64,000 nt of DNA, taken from contig NZ_CP007440.1 in assembly GCF_001579845.1 (NCBI RefSeq), forward strand, positions 682,001 through 746,000. The letters run 5' to 3'. A program made the translations under genes and the position numbers. Positions 9,315-17,778 of this stretch are shown here, piece by piece. Within the stretch, counting starts at the first letter, position 1, and each line of letters begins with the position of its first letter. The notes beneath the pieces were generated by a model that ran no database searches, was not told where the DNA came from, and saw nothing but the letters and a program-made list of their open reading frames with translations. Source of the DNA: Rhodoplanes sp. Z2-YC6860 (lineage in GTDB: Bacteria > Pseudomonadota > Alphaproteobacteria > Rhizobiales > Xanthobacteraceae).

Positions 9315-9330
9315 AGGCCCCGAGGGGCCT
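9315..9330. promoter_or_regulatory. 16-base palindrome upstream of the mannose operon
   Basis: AGGCCCCGAGGGGCCT at 9315-9330 is a perfect palindrome apart from its central GA, 75 bases before the manA-type start. Its loop is too short for a good RNA hairpin, so a protein-binding site is more likely than a terminator; no known operator was recognised. Confidence 0.35.
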
Positions 9331-9405
9331 CAGTCTGCGCGTTTGGGCGCTGCGACGTCTTGCTTCCTTAGCCGAACGATGCTCGGTCAAACTGAAACAG
9401 GGTTT

Positions 9406-10278
9406 ATGACGATTGAGCAGGCGATCGCGCATTCACTATCCAAACCCTGGGGCGTTGCAGATCCACGTCCGTGGAGCCGCGCAGGCCGCGGCGACAATAC
9501 AATCGGTGAAATTTGGTACGAACGCTCCGGCTTGGCAGCTGCTGCTCCTGCTCTGCTGTTGAAGCTGCTGTTCACCAACCAGCCCCTTTCAATCCAGGTT
9601 CACCCTGGCGATGCGTATGCGCGGTCAATCGGTTTGCCCAACGGCAAGACCGAAGCTTGGTATGTCTTGAGCGCCGCTTCGGAGGCTAAGGTTGCCCTGG
9701 GTCTGAAACGGCATCTGACCCCGCAGGAGATGCGTCAGGCCGTGGAAGACGGCTCGATTTCGGACCTCGTGGTGTGGCAGGGGGTGTGGGCTGGCGACAC
9801 CGTCTTTGTTCCCGCCGGAACTATTCACGCGATCGGCGCGGGGCTCGTGATCGCAGAAATCCAGCAACGCAGCGACGCGACATTCCGGCTTTTCGATCAT
9901 GGCCGCGGCCGAGCACTTCATATCGACAACGCCATCGCCGTGGCGGATGCCGGGCCGGCCGGTATTCAGGTCGCACCGTCCCGGTTGGGCCCGGGGCGGG
10001 TTCTTCTGGCTTCAAACGCTCTCTTCACGTTTGAAAAGATGGATCTGGCGCCAAAGTCGGCTTGGTGCCTGGAAGCGAAACAAGAGACTTGGGCTCTCAT
10101 CATCGGCGGTGGTGCTCGAGCCGGCTCATTCAATGTTGCAATGGGTGACGCGATTTTCGCGCAATCCGATCGCGTCGACATTCGAGCAGGGGTGGTCGGC
10201 TTGTCGGGTCTACTGGCATACGCGGGCCGTTTCGACCCAGAAGTGCTGCAGTGCGTCGACAAGGAAACAATCCAATGA
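9406..10278 (+). CDS. manA: Mannose-6-phosphate isomerase, class I (cupin)
   Basis: A 290-residue type I phosphomannose isomerase that interconverts mannose 6-phosphate and fructose 6-phosphate with a bound zinc. The metal-site motifs are visible: QPLSIQVHP near residue 62, GKTEAWYVL near residue 81 and FVPAGTIHAIG near residue 135. The length fits the short bacterial class. ATG 9406 gives a normal N-terminus (MTIEQAIAHSLSKPWG, with the typical KPWG); the site before it is weak, and ATG 9379 is an alternative. The last four bases overlap the next gene (ATGA), so it is the first gene of a three-gene mannose operon. Confidence 0.93.
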   Translation: MTIEQAIAHSLSKPWGVADPRPWSRAGRGDNTIGEIWYERSGLAAAAPALLLKLLFTNQPLSIQVHPGDAYARSIGLPNGKTEAWYVLSAASEAKVALGLKRHLTPQEMRQAVEDGSISDLVVWQGVWAGDTVFVPAGTIHAIGAGLVIAEIQQRSDATFRLFDHGRGRALHIDNAIAVADAGPAGIQVAPSRLGPGRVLLASNALFTFEKMDLAPKSAWCLEAKQETWALIIGGGARAGSFNVAMGDAIFAQSDRVDIRAGVVGLSGLLAYAGRFDPEVLQCVDKETIQ

Positions 10279-12692
10279 CCCCGCTTCAGCGGGTTGCATT
10301 CATCGGGAATCATCTGCCTCGTCGCTGTGGCATCGCGACCTTCACCCATGACCTTCATCGGGCGGTTTCGCTCTATCGGCTTGATCTGGAGACCGGCGTG
10401 GTGGTGATGACGGACGCCGGTCGTATCTACGATTATCCGGTTGCCGTTCAATTTCAAATCAATGACGAAGTCATCGGCGAATATATTCAAGCCGCAGATT
10501 TTCTGAACGATGCTCGGTTTGATGTCGTTTGCCTCCAACACGAGTACGGGATCTTCGGTGGGGAGGCGGGACGGAACATCGTTGAACTTCTGTCGCGACT
10601 CGAAATGCCCGTTGTGACAACGCTTCACACGATCCTGGCCAAGCCAACATCCGTTCAGCATGAGGTCATGAGTCAGATCATCGACGCTTCGTCAAAGCTC
10701 ATTGTCATGGCGGAAAAAGGCCGCGAGTTGCTTCGTTCCGTCCATAGCGTGCCGGCGCGCAAGATCGAGATCATACCGCACGGAATACCCGACTTTCCTT
10801 TTCTGGAGCCCCATCATGCCAAAGCCAAGCTCGGCTTGGCCGGAAAGACTATCCTGACATTTGGTCTGCTGTCGCCGAGCAAGGGCATCGAGACCGTGAT
10901 CGATGCGATGCCGACAATCATCAAGTCCTGTCCGAGCGCGCTCTATGTTGTCCTCGGCGCAACCCATCCCAATCTTCTCCGGAATGAAGGTGAAACCTAT
11001 CGCGACAGATTGATGGCCCGTGTACGGGAACTTGGTGTCGAGGAACACGTCACCTTTTGCAATCAGTTCGTCGATCAAGCGACGCTGCTAGATTACATTT
11101 CAATGTGTGACGTCTATGTCACGCCCTATCTCAATGAATTCCAGATGACATCGGGCACGCTGGCTTACAGTTTTGGGCTGGGCAAGACCGTCGTGTCGAC
11201 ACCGTATTGGCACGCTAAGGAACTGTTGGCCGATGGGCGCGGCATTCTGGTGCCATTTAGCGACTCTGCGGCGATCGGCCGCGAAATTTCCGGCCTTCTG
11301 ACCAATAACGTCCGTAGTCTGGCGATGCGCAAACGTGCCTATGCGTCGAGCCGCTCGATGACATGGGCGCAGGTTGCGAAACGTTATGTTGCGGTTTTCG
11401 CAGACGCTCACGAAAGAGCCCTTCACGAAGCGGTACTTCCGCTCAGTTCAGTAGATGTCCCGACCAAGGTGGCGGTCGTTCCAGAGGTGAAGATCGACCA
11501 TTTCCTTTCGCTCTGTGACAATACTGGGATTCTCCAACACGCCGTCTACTCGGTCGCGGACCGTTCGCACGGCTATTGTGTCGACGATAACGCTCGCGCC
11601 CTGCTGCTTTCGTGCGCATTGGCATATTCCGGCGACGCACAACTCCTGTCCGAGATCAACACCGCGCGTTTTGCAGCCTTCGTTCAACACGCTTGGAATC
11701 CGGCTTCACGCCGGTTCCGGAATTTCATGAGCTACGATCGCCGGTGGCTGGAAGAGGCGGGCTCGGAGGACAGCCATGGTCGGACGCTGTGGGCGCTCGC
11801 CGAATGCGCTCGAGCGGATAGCGATCCGTCTCGCCGTGTCTGGGCTGCGGCACTTTTCAAGACCGCGCTTCCTGCTGTCGAGGAATTCTCATCGCCGCGA
11901 GCCTGGGCGTTCTCGCTGCTCGGATTGAACGCCTATTGCGCGCTGGCGGCTGGAGATCTTTTCGCCAACGGCATGCGCAAGCTGTTGGCCGACAGGCTGA
12001 TGGCCTTGTTCGTTGCGAACCAGCACGACGATTGGCTCTGGTTTGAAAACGTTCTTGCCTACGACAATGCGCGCCTGCCGCACGCGTTGATTCAAACGGG
12101 ACTGGCGACCAATACGGCCCCATATGTAGCGACCGGCCTCCGGTCGCTCGGGTGGCTGATGTCCTTTCAGACCGCGTCGTCGGGAAGCTTCCGGCCGGTT
12201 GGTTCCAAAAGCTTCGGCAAAATACGCCAAAAGCCTGATGCGTTCGATCAGCAGCCGGTCGAGGCAGCCGCGACGATTGCCGCCTGCCTCGCAGCGGAAC
12301 GCGTGAATGGTGATGAAGAGTGGAGCCAAGCCGCGATGCGTGCGTTCGCCTGGTTTCTGGGAGAGAACGACCTGCATATGGCCCTGATCGATCCCAGCAC
12401 GGGAAGTTGTTCGGATGGGCTTCATCCGGACCGTTCCAATGAGAACAAGGGCGCAGAATCAGTATTGTCGTATCTGCTTGCTCTCGTTGAGATACGACAG
12501 TTCGTTGCCACTTCCTCAGTGGTCCGGACCAAGCCCGCGTCAAAATTATCATCGAATGGCAACGGAGCGGGTCTGCCTCGATTGCCCCCAGGGAGCATCT
12601 TTGTCCCAATCCAAATTCCTGAACCGGCAGAGCCTCTACCTGCGTCCGGACCCGGCCAGGGTCGTCGTCAGGCCCTTCAAACCGGCGACTGA
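10275..12692 (+). CDS. GT4 glycosyltransferase with C-terminal helical-barrel-like domain
   Basis: An 805-residue protein beginning at ATG 10275, overlapping the manA stop. Residues 1-375 form a GT-B glycosyltransferase of family 4: an N-terminal GNHLPRRCGIATFTHDL, the C-domain signature FGLLSPSKGIETVIDAM, and a donor-site loop EFQMTSGTLAYSFGLGKTVVST. Residues about 400-790 are Trp/Ala-rich helical sequence (SHGYCVDDNARALLL, SYDRRWLEEAGSEDSHGRTLWALAE) resembling (alpha/alpha)6 barrels of glycan-active enzymes. It probably builds a mannose-containing glycan or glycoside from a nucleotide sugar. Its end overlaps the GH130 gene by 92 bases, suggesting tight coupling. The acceptor is unknown. Confidence 0.85.
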   Translation: MTPLQRVAFIGNHLPRRCGIATFTHDLHRAVSLYRLDLETGVVVMTDAGRIYDYPVAVQFQINDEVIGEYIQAADFLNDARFDVVCLQHEYGIFGGEAGRNIVELLSRLEMPVVTTLHTILAKPTSVQHEVMSQIIDASSKLIVMAEKGRELLRSVHSVPARKIEIIPHGIPDFPFLEPHHAKAKLGLAGKTILTFGLLSPSKGIETVIDAMPTIIKSCPSALYVVLGATHPNLLRNEGETYRDRLMARVRELGVEEHVTFCNQFVDQATLLDYISMCDVYVTPYLNEFQMTSGTLAYSFGLGKTVVSTPYWHAKELLADGRGILVPFSDSAAIGREISGLLTNNVRSLAMRKRAYASSRSMTWAQVAKRYVAVFADAHERALHEAVLPLSSVDVPTKVAVVPEVKIDHFLSLCDNTGILQHAVYSVADRSHGYCVDDNARALLLSCALAYSGDAQLLSEINTARFAAFVQHAWNPASRRFRNFMSYDRRWLEEAGSEDSHGRTLWALAECARADSDPSRRVWAAALFKTALPAVEEFSSPRAWAFSLLGLNAYCALAAGDLFANGMRKLLADRLMALFVANQHDDWLWFENVLAYDNARLPHALIQTGLATNTAPYVATGLRSLGWLMSFQTASSGSFRPVGSKSFGKIRQKPDAFDQQPVEAAATIAACLAAERVNGDEEWSQAAMRAFAWFLGENDLHMALIDPSTGSCSDGLHPDRSNENKGAESVLSYLLALVEIRQFVATSSVVRTKPASKLSSNGNGAGLPRLPPGSIFVPIQIPEPAEPLPASGPGQGRRQALQTGD

Positions 12693-13899
12693 GCCGAGAG
12701 ATCTCAATCCGACCGACAAGGTCCGCGCCAATCATATTGTCGACCGGGTGCTTCGGCTCGATCCCGAGGCCTCGGCGCAACAATTGCGCGAGGTACTGGA
12801 AAACTTTGAAGGTCGTCACAGGAACTTGCTCGATGTATTCGAAGCGCGGGCCGCAGAAATGGAGGATGCGCTCGAACCGCACGAACCATTGAACAAGACG
12901 AAGCGCTGCCTGATTGGAGCCTATTTTCTCAACGAATATTCATTTGAGGCATCGGCCCTGTTCAATCCAAGCATCGTCCGACATCCCGACCAGACTGGCG
13001 CGCCCGAGAATGGCTGCCGATTTATCTTGAGCTTGCGCGCCGTCGGCGAGGGACACGTTTCATCGTTGACCTTTCGATCCGGTTTCATCGCTGCAGACGG
13101 CAGCATCACTGTCGATCCGACCGCTCGTCTGGCTTCTACCCCGAAAATCCGAAGCGGGACGCCTGCCGCTGCTGGCGGTGAGGTCGAAGTGGTATTCCGT
13201 CCGGAAGAAGAATTGAGTGAACGTGTGATCTTTCCGGTCACCAGTTCGCAATCAAACGGCATCGAGGACGCGCGGTTCGTCGAATTCAACGACGCTGGGC
13301 AGAAAACCTTCTATGCCACGTACACGGCATACAGCGGCAGAGTGATTCGGTCGGAGCTGCTGACCACAACAGACTTCCAATCGTTCAGAATGACGCCGCT
13401 CAGGGGCTCGGCAGCGGGCAACAAGGGCATGGCTTTGTTTCCCCGCAAAATCGATGGCCGCTACGCCATGATCGCCCGGCAGGACAACGAGAATCTTTAT
13501 CTGGTCTACTCCGACGATCTTTATTCATGGGAGGGTGGTCAGTCTTTTCTGCGACCCGAATATCCATGGGAGTTTGTTCAGATCGGAAATTGCGGCTCGC
13601 CGATCGAGTTGGACGACTGTTGGCTGCTGCTGATCCACGGCGTCGGGCCAGTCAGGAAATATTCGATCGGTGCGGTTCTCTTGGACAAGAACGATCCATC
13701 CAAGATCCTGGCGCGTTCGCGCGAGCCGTTGGTTCGCCCCGAGCCTACAGAGCGCGAGGGCTATGTTCCCAACGTGGTCTACACTTGCGGCGCCATGCGT
13801 CATCGCGATCAGATCATCCTGCCGTATGCGATATCCGACACATATTCCAATTTTGCGACGATCAAGATCCAAGCGTTGATGCAAGCGGTTGCTGGTTAG
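12601..13899 (+). CDS. GH130 family glycoside phosphorylase
   Basis: A 432-residue protein of the GH130 five-bladed propeller family, whose members phosphorolyse beta-mannosides to mannose 1-phosphate. The catalytic region is NGIEDARFVEFND (about residues 220-232, general-acid Asp in the EDAR motif); other blades show GNKGMALFPRKIDGRYAMI and SDDLYSWEG. TTG 12601 has GGGAG at 12591-12595; ATG 12556 is an alternative that adds 15 residues. It is translated inside the glycosyltransferase 3' end, as third gene of the operon. Mannose phosphorolysis beside a phosphomannose isomerase suggests turnover or recycling of a beta-mannan-like glycan. Substrate linkage cannot be told from sequence. Confidence 0.88.
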   Translation: MSQSKFLNRQSLYLRPDPARVVVRPFKPATEPRDLNPTDKVRANHIVDRVLRLDPEASAQQLREVLENFEGRHRNLLDVFEARAAEMEDALEPHEPLNKTKRCLIGAYFLNEYSFEASALFNPSIVRHPDQTGAPENGCRFILSLRAVGEGHVSSLTFRSGFIAADGSITVDPTARLASTPKIRSGTPAAAGGEVEVVFRPEEELSERVIFPVTSSQSNGIEDARFVEFNDAGQKTFYATYTAYSGRVIRSELLTTTDFQSFRMTPLRGSAAGNKGMALFPRKIDGRYAMIARQDNENLYLVYSDDLYSWEGGQSFLRPEYPWEFVQIGNCGSPIELDDCWLLLIHGVGPVRKYSIGAVLLDKNDPSKILARSREPLVRPEPTEREGYVPNVVYTCGAMRHRDQIILPYAISDTYSNFATIKIQALMQAVAG

Positions 13900-13998
13900 T
13901 CCGCCCAACGCGATAGTGCTGGGTGTCGTCGACCGAAACGGTTCGTTTCATTCAGGAGCACGTGAGACAGTTCCTCTGTCGAGAAAGAACAAAGCAGT

Positions 13999-14226
13999 AT
14001 GACGAAAACATTCGACTGGGATCACTTCGCGGAGCGGCACAAGCCGGAATGGACTGCCTGGCTTAAAGCCAATCACGGCAAACCGGTGACAGAGGCCGAA
14101 TACATAGAGGCGTATCGAGCGCAGCGAAGCGCCGACACCCGCCCAAACAAAGCCGTGCGGTATGCGACCGCCAAGTTACGTTCGGCCTATCGAAATCTGC
14201 AGGAGGATTTTGGCTTCTTTGTTTGA
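13999..14226 (+). CDS. Small hypothetical protein (75 aa)
   Basis: A 75-residue, charged and aromatic product (MTKTFDWDHFAERHKPEWTA, later YIEAYRAQRSA) ending QEDFGFFV. It looks like a soluble helical protein with a plausible ATG start behind a weak AAAG. An inverted repeat GAAACG-GTT-CGTTTC at 13935-13949 lies about 50 bases upstream and could be an operator. No family is recognised. Confidence 0.6.
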   Translation: MTKTFDWDHFAERHKPEWTAWLKANHGKPVTEAEYIEAYRAQRSADTRPNKAVRYATAKLRSAYRNLQEDFGFFV

Positions 14227-14303
14227 CGCAGCGAGATCGCGTCTCGGCCGCGCGGCTCAGCCTTTGCGCCGCGGCTCGTATCCTGAAAATAATGGAGTAC
14301 GCT

Positions 14304-14468
14304 ATGTACAAACCGTGGCCTCGATGTCCCAAATGCACAAGTCCGATGACGCTCACTCGACAGCGAACCGATGCCCAAGACGAGAAAGTGCCTTCGCCGG
14401 GTCCATTCGAGTGTCGATCGTGCAATTTGTCGGTCGGTGATGTGAATCCCCGCCCCGACAACGCTTAG
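14304..14468 (+). CDS. Small zinc-ribbon protein (54 aa)
   Basis: ATG 14304 lies six bases after GGAG and encodes MYKPWPRCPKCTSPMTL, later CRSCNLSVG, a four-cysteine zinc ribbon with a hydrophilic middle. Such tiny CPKCxxxM proteins are frequent in Bradyrhizobium-type genomes; their function is unknown. It forms, with the genes at 2406 and 14625, a set of three different microribbons in this window. An upstream ATG at 14292 is less well supplied with a ribosome site. Confidence 0.65.
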   Translation: MYKPWPRCPKCTSPMTLTRQRTDAQDEKVPSPGPFECRSCNLSVGDVNPRPDNA

Positions 14469-14624
14469 CCAGCACGGGCGTCTCGACGCGCATTGTGTGC
14501 CAAACCGCACAGAATCTCGGCATCGCGATCGGCTACAGCTTTCCAGCTGCACCGGTGCGTTTGTCGTCCGCTTCGTATGACAGGCGGGCCTAAGGGCATT
14601 TAACCTCTGAAAGCGAGTCATGCG

Positions 14625-14783
14625 ATGACGCCTGCATCCGTTTATTGCTCGATCTGTGGAAAGAAAATGAAATTCGAAGGCGTGGTCCCGCGCGCCGGAT
14701 TTGCTGACGTCGTGCCCCTGTTCTCATGCGAATGCGGACATACCCAGCTGAGTGAGGGCGACCGGGAAACACTGCGAAGCTAG
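14625..14783 (+). CDS. Small zinc-ribbon protein (52 aa)
   Basis: ATG 14625 to TAG 14783 encodes MTPASVYCSICGKKMKFEG, then VPLFSCECGHTQLSEGDRE, with a CxxC plus CxC pair for zinc. No strong ribosome site is visible, and an out-of-frame ATG at 14620 stops immediately. The cysteine spacing and the compact Gly-Lys pattern support a real product. The role is unknown. It stands 156 bases after the preceding ribbon gene and before the DUF1488 gene. Confidence 0.6.
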   Translation: MTPASVYCSICGKKMKFEGVVPRAGFADVVPLFSCECGHTQLSEGDRETLRS

Positions 14784-14955
14784 TGACGCAATCGTGCGCG
14801 CGTCAAAACGGCACGCCGACCGGATGGGAAGCGCAGTCGCAAAGAAATGAAAGCGGATATCCGACGGCTGCGAACGCGACCAAGCCGACGCAACGCTCAA
14901 ATCTCAGTTTGTTAATCGGCGCGCCACTGAAAATCCTCCACTACGGAGAACTGTA

Positions 14956-15264
14956 ATGCGTTTGACGCGAGGAGATCTGCTGGGTTACGACGTCGACCGA
15001 ATGGTTGTTCAATTCACGATGCTCCATCAGGATCGAATCATCCAATGCGCGATCAGCAGCGCGGCAATGGATGCTCTCGAAGGTGGCGGCGAGGTGAAAT
15101 CGGATCAGCGCGTAGCGCAATTTGCGCGCCTGCGGGACGTAATCGAAGAGCGGACCGAGCGCCGATTCTTTGAAAATGTTCCTACTACCGATCGCCCGGT
15201 GATCTTACGTTCGAACGACTTCTACGGTTTGGGCACAGTCAGGGCCCGGCCACTGCATGACTGA
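14956..15264 (+). CDS. DUF1488 family protein
   Basis: A 102-residue protein whose N-terminal half, VDRMVVQFTMLHQDRIIQCAISSAAMDAL, matches the small DUF1488 domain (V.F.M...D..I.C.IS..AM.AL), common in alpha- and betaproteobacteria and of unknown function. GGAG lies nine bases upstream of the ATG. The C-terminal part carries a short helix (ERTERRFFENV). It directly precedes the truncated VWA gene. Confidence 0.75.
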   Translation: MRLTRGDLLGYDVDRMVVQFTMLHQDRIIQCAISSAAMDALEGGGEVKSDQRVAQFARLRDVIEERTERRFFENVPTTDRPVILRSNDFYGLGTVRARPLHD

Positions 15265-15319
15265 TCCGATGCTAACGCCCACCCTTCTGGTCCTGGCCGG
15301 CCGCCATCGTGCCGCCTAA

Positions 15320-16067
15320 GTGGAAAATCTGCTCGAAGAAGCGCTGGAAGAGAAGAAAACAGAAGCCGCGTTTATGATCAATCTGTCGGCCTCTATGCAA
15401 GAGAACGACCGTTACAAGCTGGGCTTTATGCTTGCTGATCGCTTTAGCGAGCTTTTAACCCGCGGCGATATTCCAAGCGAAATCATTGGCCATACGACGA
15501 TCGGCAAAGATGTCAGGAACGTTGTCGGGCGCAACCGCGCGATGCTTTACCTGCTCTTCAAGAGCGCAACGAGCGTACTCGATCCACGCACGGAAACGTC
15601 TATGTTGCCTGCTTGACACTGCGATGCATCTCCAAAGTTACGATGGTGAGGCTTTGCTGAAGGTTTATAGGCGGCTTTTGAAAAGTCCGGCCCGGCATAA
15701 GCTGCTTTTCGTTGGAACCGATGGCGGCTTCAGCGGAATGTATATGAGCAGGCGTGGCCAACCGGATCGCTACATCACCACCGACTACTTCCGCGATGTC
15801 GTTGCGCTTATTGAGAGGGAGAAGAAGGTTGAGCTTATCGGTGTGCCGCTGATGGCTGATGTGGATGGCGTTTTCAAACGCTTTGTCCGCCTGGATTCCA
15901 TGCAAGATATTTATACGAAGCTCAGCCCCACGATTTTAGACCTGCTGCGTAGCTTTAACCGGGGTGAGGGCGAGGCTGCCCGCGACCGGCAGGCGCGCAT
16001 GGTTGCGCATCGCCGGGCCAGGATTCCGGATAGGGACGTCAAGCAACTCGCCGAGCTCATAACCTGA
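15320..16067 (+). pseudogene. 5'-truncated, frameshifted copy of the CobT-like VWA gene
   Basis: This is a partial duplicate of the gene at 20385-22217, matching its last 740 bases closely and almost identically through many codons. The first part (15320-15616) reads NLSASMQENDRYKLGFMLADRF in frame, then leaves it where one A is missing (CAAG against CAAAG near 15559). A second single-base loss follows within about 15 bases (GAGCGTAC against GAGCCATAC), and the remaining 450 bases continue in another frame to TGA 16067. The 5' 1,100 bases of the intact gene are absent. The low divergence between copies suggests a fairly recent duplication or a copy kept similar by recombination. Confidence 0.85.
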
Positions 16068-16100
16068 AGTTCGGCGCTTCAAATCCAACTCCCGCAACCA
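16053..16100 (+). repeat. Initiator-tRNA (fMet) 3'-end remnant, copy 1
   Basis: The 48 bases share most positions with the 3' end of alphaproteobacterial tRNA-fMet as I recall it: GCTCATAACCTGAAG of the anticodon region, TTCAAATCC of the T loop and CCCGCAACCA at the end. The anticodon stem and T stem no longer pair, so it is not a working tRNA. The TGA of the preceding VWA reading frame lies inside the anticodon-arm part (ACCTGAAG). Such 3' tRNA ends are typical attachment sites of integrated elements. Confidence 0.7.
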
Positions 16101-16189
16101 ACTTAAATGACTGAAGTTATATGATAATTGAGAGCCGCCCCCCGGCCGGAGGGACTTCGGATGTTCGGCCGCCCGGCAATTCTGACGGC

Positions 16190-16696
16190 CTATTTCAACT
16201 GATCGGCTACTTTGGCGACGCCGGCCGCAGCGCAGTCCTCGTCGTTCTGGCCGCCCGGCGCGCCACTCACGCCGACACTGCCAATCGTATCGTCACCGAC
16301 TTTGATCGGTACGCCGCCGAGCGAGGCCAGCACTCCCTTGGTGTCTTTGAGCCCTTGCGAGCGCGGATTACTGATGATGCGGTCAACAAACTGCCCCGTT
16401 GTCTGACGGAAAATGCGGGCGGTGTAGGCTTTGCGCTCGGCCAATTCGATAACGTGGTGAGCAGTTCCATCGTCGCGAATCGATATCAGCACATGCGCTC
16501 CACGGTCCACGACAGACACACCGACCTTGAAGTTCTGAGCGCGGCAATGGTCCAGTGCTGCCTGTGCGATCTGCTTGGCCAGCTGGAGCGACAAGTCGCG
16601 CACCATGACAACGCCCTGCGGCGGCTCGGCGTGCGCGGGCTGTAAGAGTGCAACGGTGGCAATAAGATACGCGGCAGCGGTCGAACTTGAACGCAT
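16190..16696 (-). CDS. Secreted GlcG/HbpS-type protein
   Basis: A 168-residue protein of the GlcG/HbpS family, a small alpha/beta fold found as extracellular haem-binding protein or beside glycolate genes. ATG 16696 has AAGGA seven bases upstream; an ATG at 16711 precedes it. A signal peptide (residues 1-24, ending QPAHA) is followed by the family core: AKQIAQAALDHCRAQN, VSVVDRGAHVLISIRDDGT, ERKAYTARIF and a C-terminal GVPIKVGDDTIGSVGVSGAPGGQNDEDCA, whose GAxGG-D-A segment is the hallmark. Function is likely ligand or haem binding in the periplasm. It faces the VWA remnant. Confidence 0.85.
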   Translation of the reverse strand: MRSSSTAAAYLIATVALLQPAHAEPPQGVVMVRDLSLQLAKQIAQAALDHCRAQNFKVGVSVVDRGAHVLISIRDDGTAHHVIELAERKAYTARIFRQTTGQFVDRIISNPRSQGLKDTKGVLASLGGVPIKVGDDTIGSVGVSGAPGGQNDEDCAAAGVAKVADQLK

Positions 16697-17134
16697 GATG
16701 CAGTCCTTCATAGCGCGGGGCTGAAACGATACCGCCCACCATGTGATTCAGTATAGCTCTCAGTGTGTTCTGTCTGCATCAAGCCAGGCAGCTGCTTTGG
16801 TGCAATCCGCCACCGCCCAGGATCGCACGGAAACTCGGTTGAGACGAAGCACCGCGCCCATGACGGCCGCCTGACGACTCCAGCAATGCTCGTGGACAAT
16901 GGCAGCCCGATCGATTGCACGGGCAGCCTCCTGCCACTTCCGGCAAGCAGCGCACGCGGCATCCTTTGCTTGCGCTCTTGGTGATAGCCGCAACTGTGGT
17001 TCGTCTTCGCCCTCGCAGGGGCTAGATCGTCCGATGGTTGCCAAGCTCGGCGCGGAGAGCGATCGTGTTTTTGGTTGCCGGGTCGGATTGTGTTCGTTTC
17101 AATATCCGCCTGCGCCAAAACTCAAGAGATCACC
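16697..17134. other. 438-base stretch without a gene
   Basis: Between the divergent GlcG-type gene and the small secreted protein I see no convincing coding frame. Several open frames here lack family features and ribosome sites. The last 60 bases carry the ribosome region AAGAGA of the gene at 17135. Confidence 0.5.
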
Positions 17135-17431
17135 ATGCATCGCGTCATCGTCGCTACTTGTACCATCACCCTGTGGGTCGGAAGCGCACAGGCGCAGGTC
17201 GTGCCAGGAGACTCTCCGAATATGGGCATCGGTGCTGCGGTGTCGAGTTCACGCTCGCGACCGCTGTTGGGAATATCCAGCCCATCGAGCCAGTACCGGG
17301 CCAGCGACGACAGTAGCTCTGGTAAAAAGGGTGCTGCCAACGCGGCCGGCCGGAAGCCAGCGAACGACCCGTGGGCTAGCATAAGGCCAACGCCAGGAGC
17401 CTCGGCACCAGACAGGCACCGTGTTGAGTAG
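17135..17431 (+). CDS. Small secreted hypothetical protein
   Basis: A 98-residue product from ATG 17135, with AAGAGA eight bases upstream. The signal peptide MHRVIVATCTITLWVGSAQA is followed by a low-complexity Ser/Gly/Pro/Arg-rich mature part ending PWASIRPTPGASAPDRHRVE. Small exported proteins of this type occur in Bradyrhizobium, but the function is unknown. The longer reading from 17075 adds a segment without secretion features. The gene lies 90 bases before the tRNA-Ser-like repeat. Confidence 0.6.
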   Translation: MHRVIVATCTITLWVGSAQAQVVPGDSPNMGIGAAVSSSRSRPLLGISSPSSQYRASDDSSSGKKGAANAAGRKPANDPWASIRPTPGASAPDRHRVE

Positions 17432-17521
17432 CCGCGTAATCAGAGTTCCGGCGGGGCAAGGTAGCTGCCTGAATGGGTCGAATGGTTCTCTGGTTTACCG
17501 TGCAGGATAATGGCTTACTGT

Positions 17522-17557
17522 GGAGAAGGTTGGGTCCCAGTTCCTCTCGCTCCGCCA
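17522..17557 (+). repeat. tRNA-Ser-like 3'-end direct repeat, copy A
   Basis: A 36-base sequence (GGAGAAGGTTGGGTCCCAG, then TTCCTCTCGCTCCGCCA) recurs at 20147-20182 with only two mismatches. Its TCTCGCTCCGCCA end matches the acceptor end plus CCA of rhizobial tRNA-Ser genes, although the T loop is degenerate. The pair encloses the coiled-coil gene like the two ends of an integrated cassette. The surrounding 17432-17778 holds no other supported feature. Confidence 0.6.
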
Positions 17558-17778
17558 ATCCCCTCGACTTGTTTCTACACGATCCAGCGGTGCGGCGATT
17601 TAACCGTTGGTGTTTGCACATTTATCGATCAGACCTCAATATTGGTCCGAGGGCGGGTGGGTCCGGATCGGTTTTCTGACCGCCATTTTCTCCGGACCTC
17701 AGTACTTGTAAGCTGGACTTTGCAACCTGTGCGAATGGTCTGCTTGTTGGCAGCCACTTGAGGACGGGAGGGCATTGC

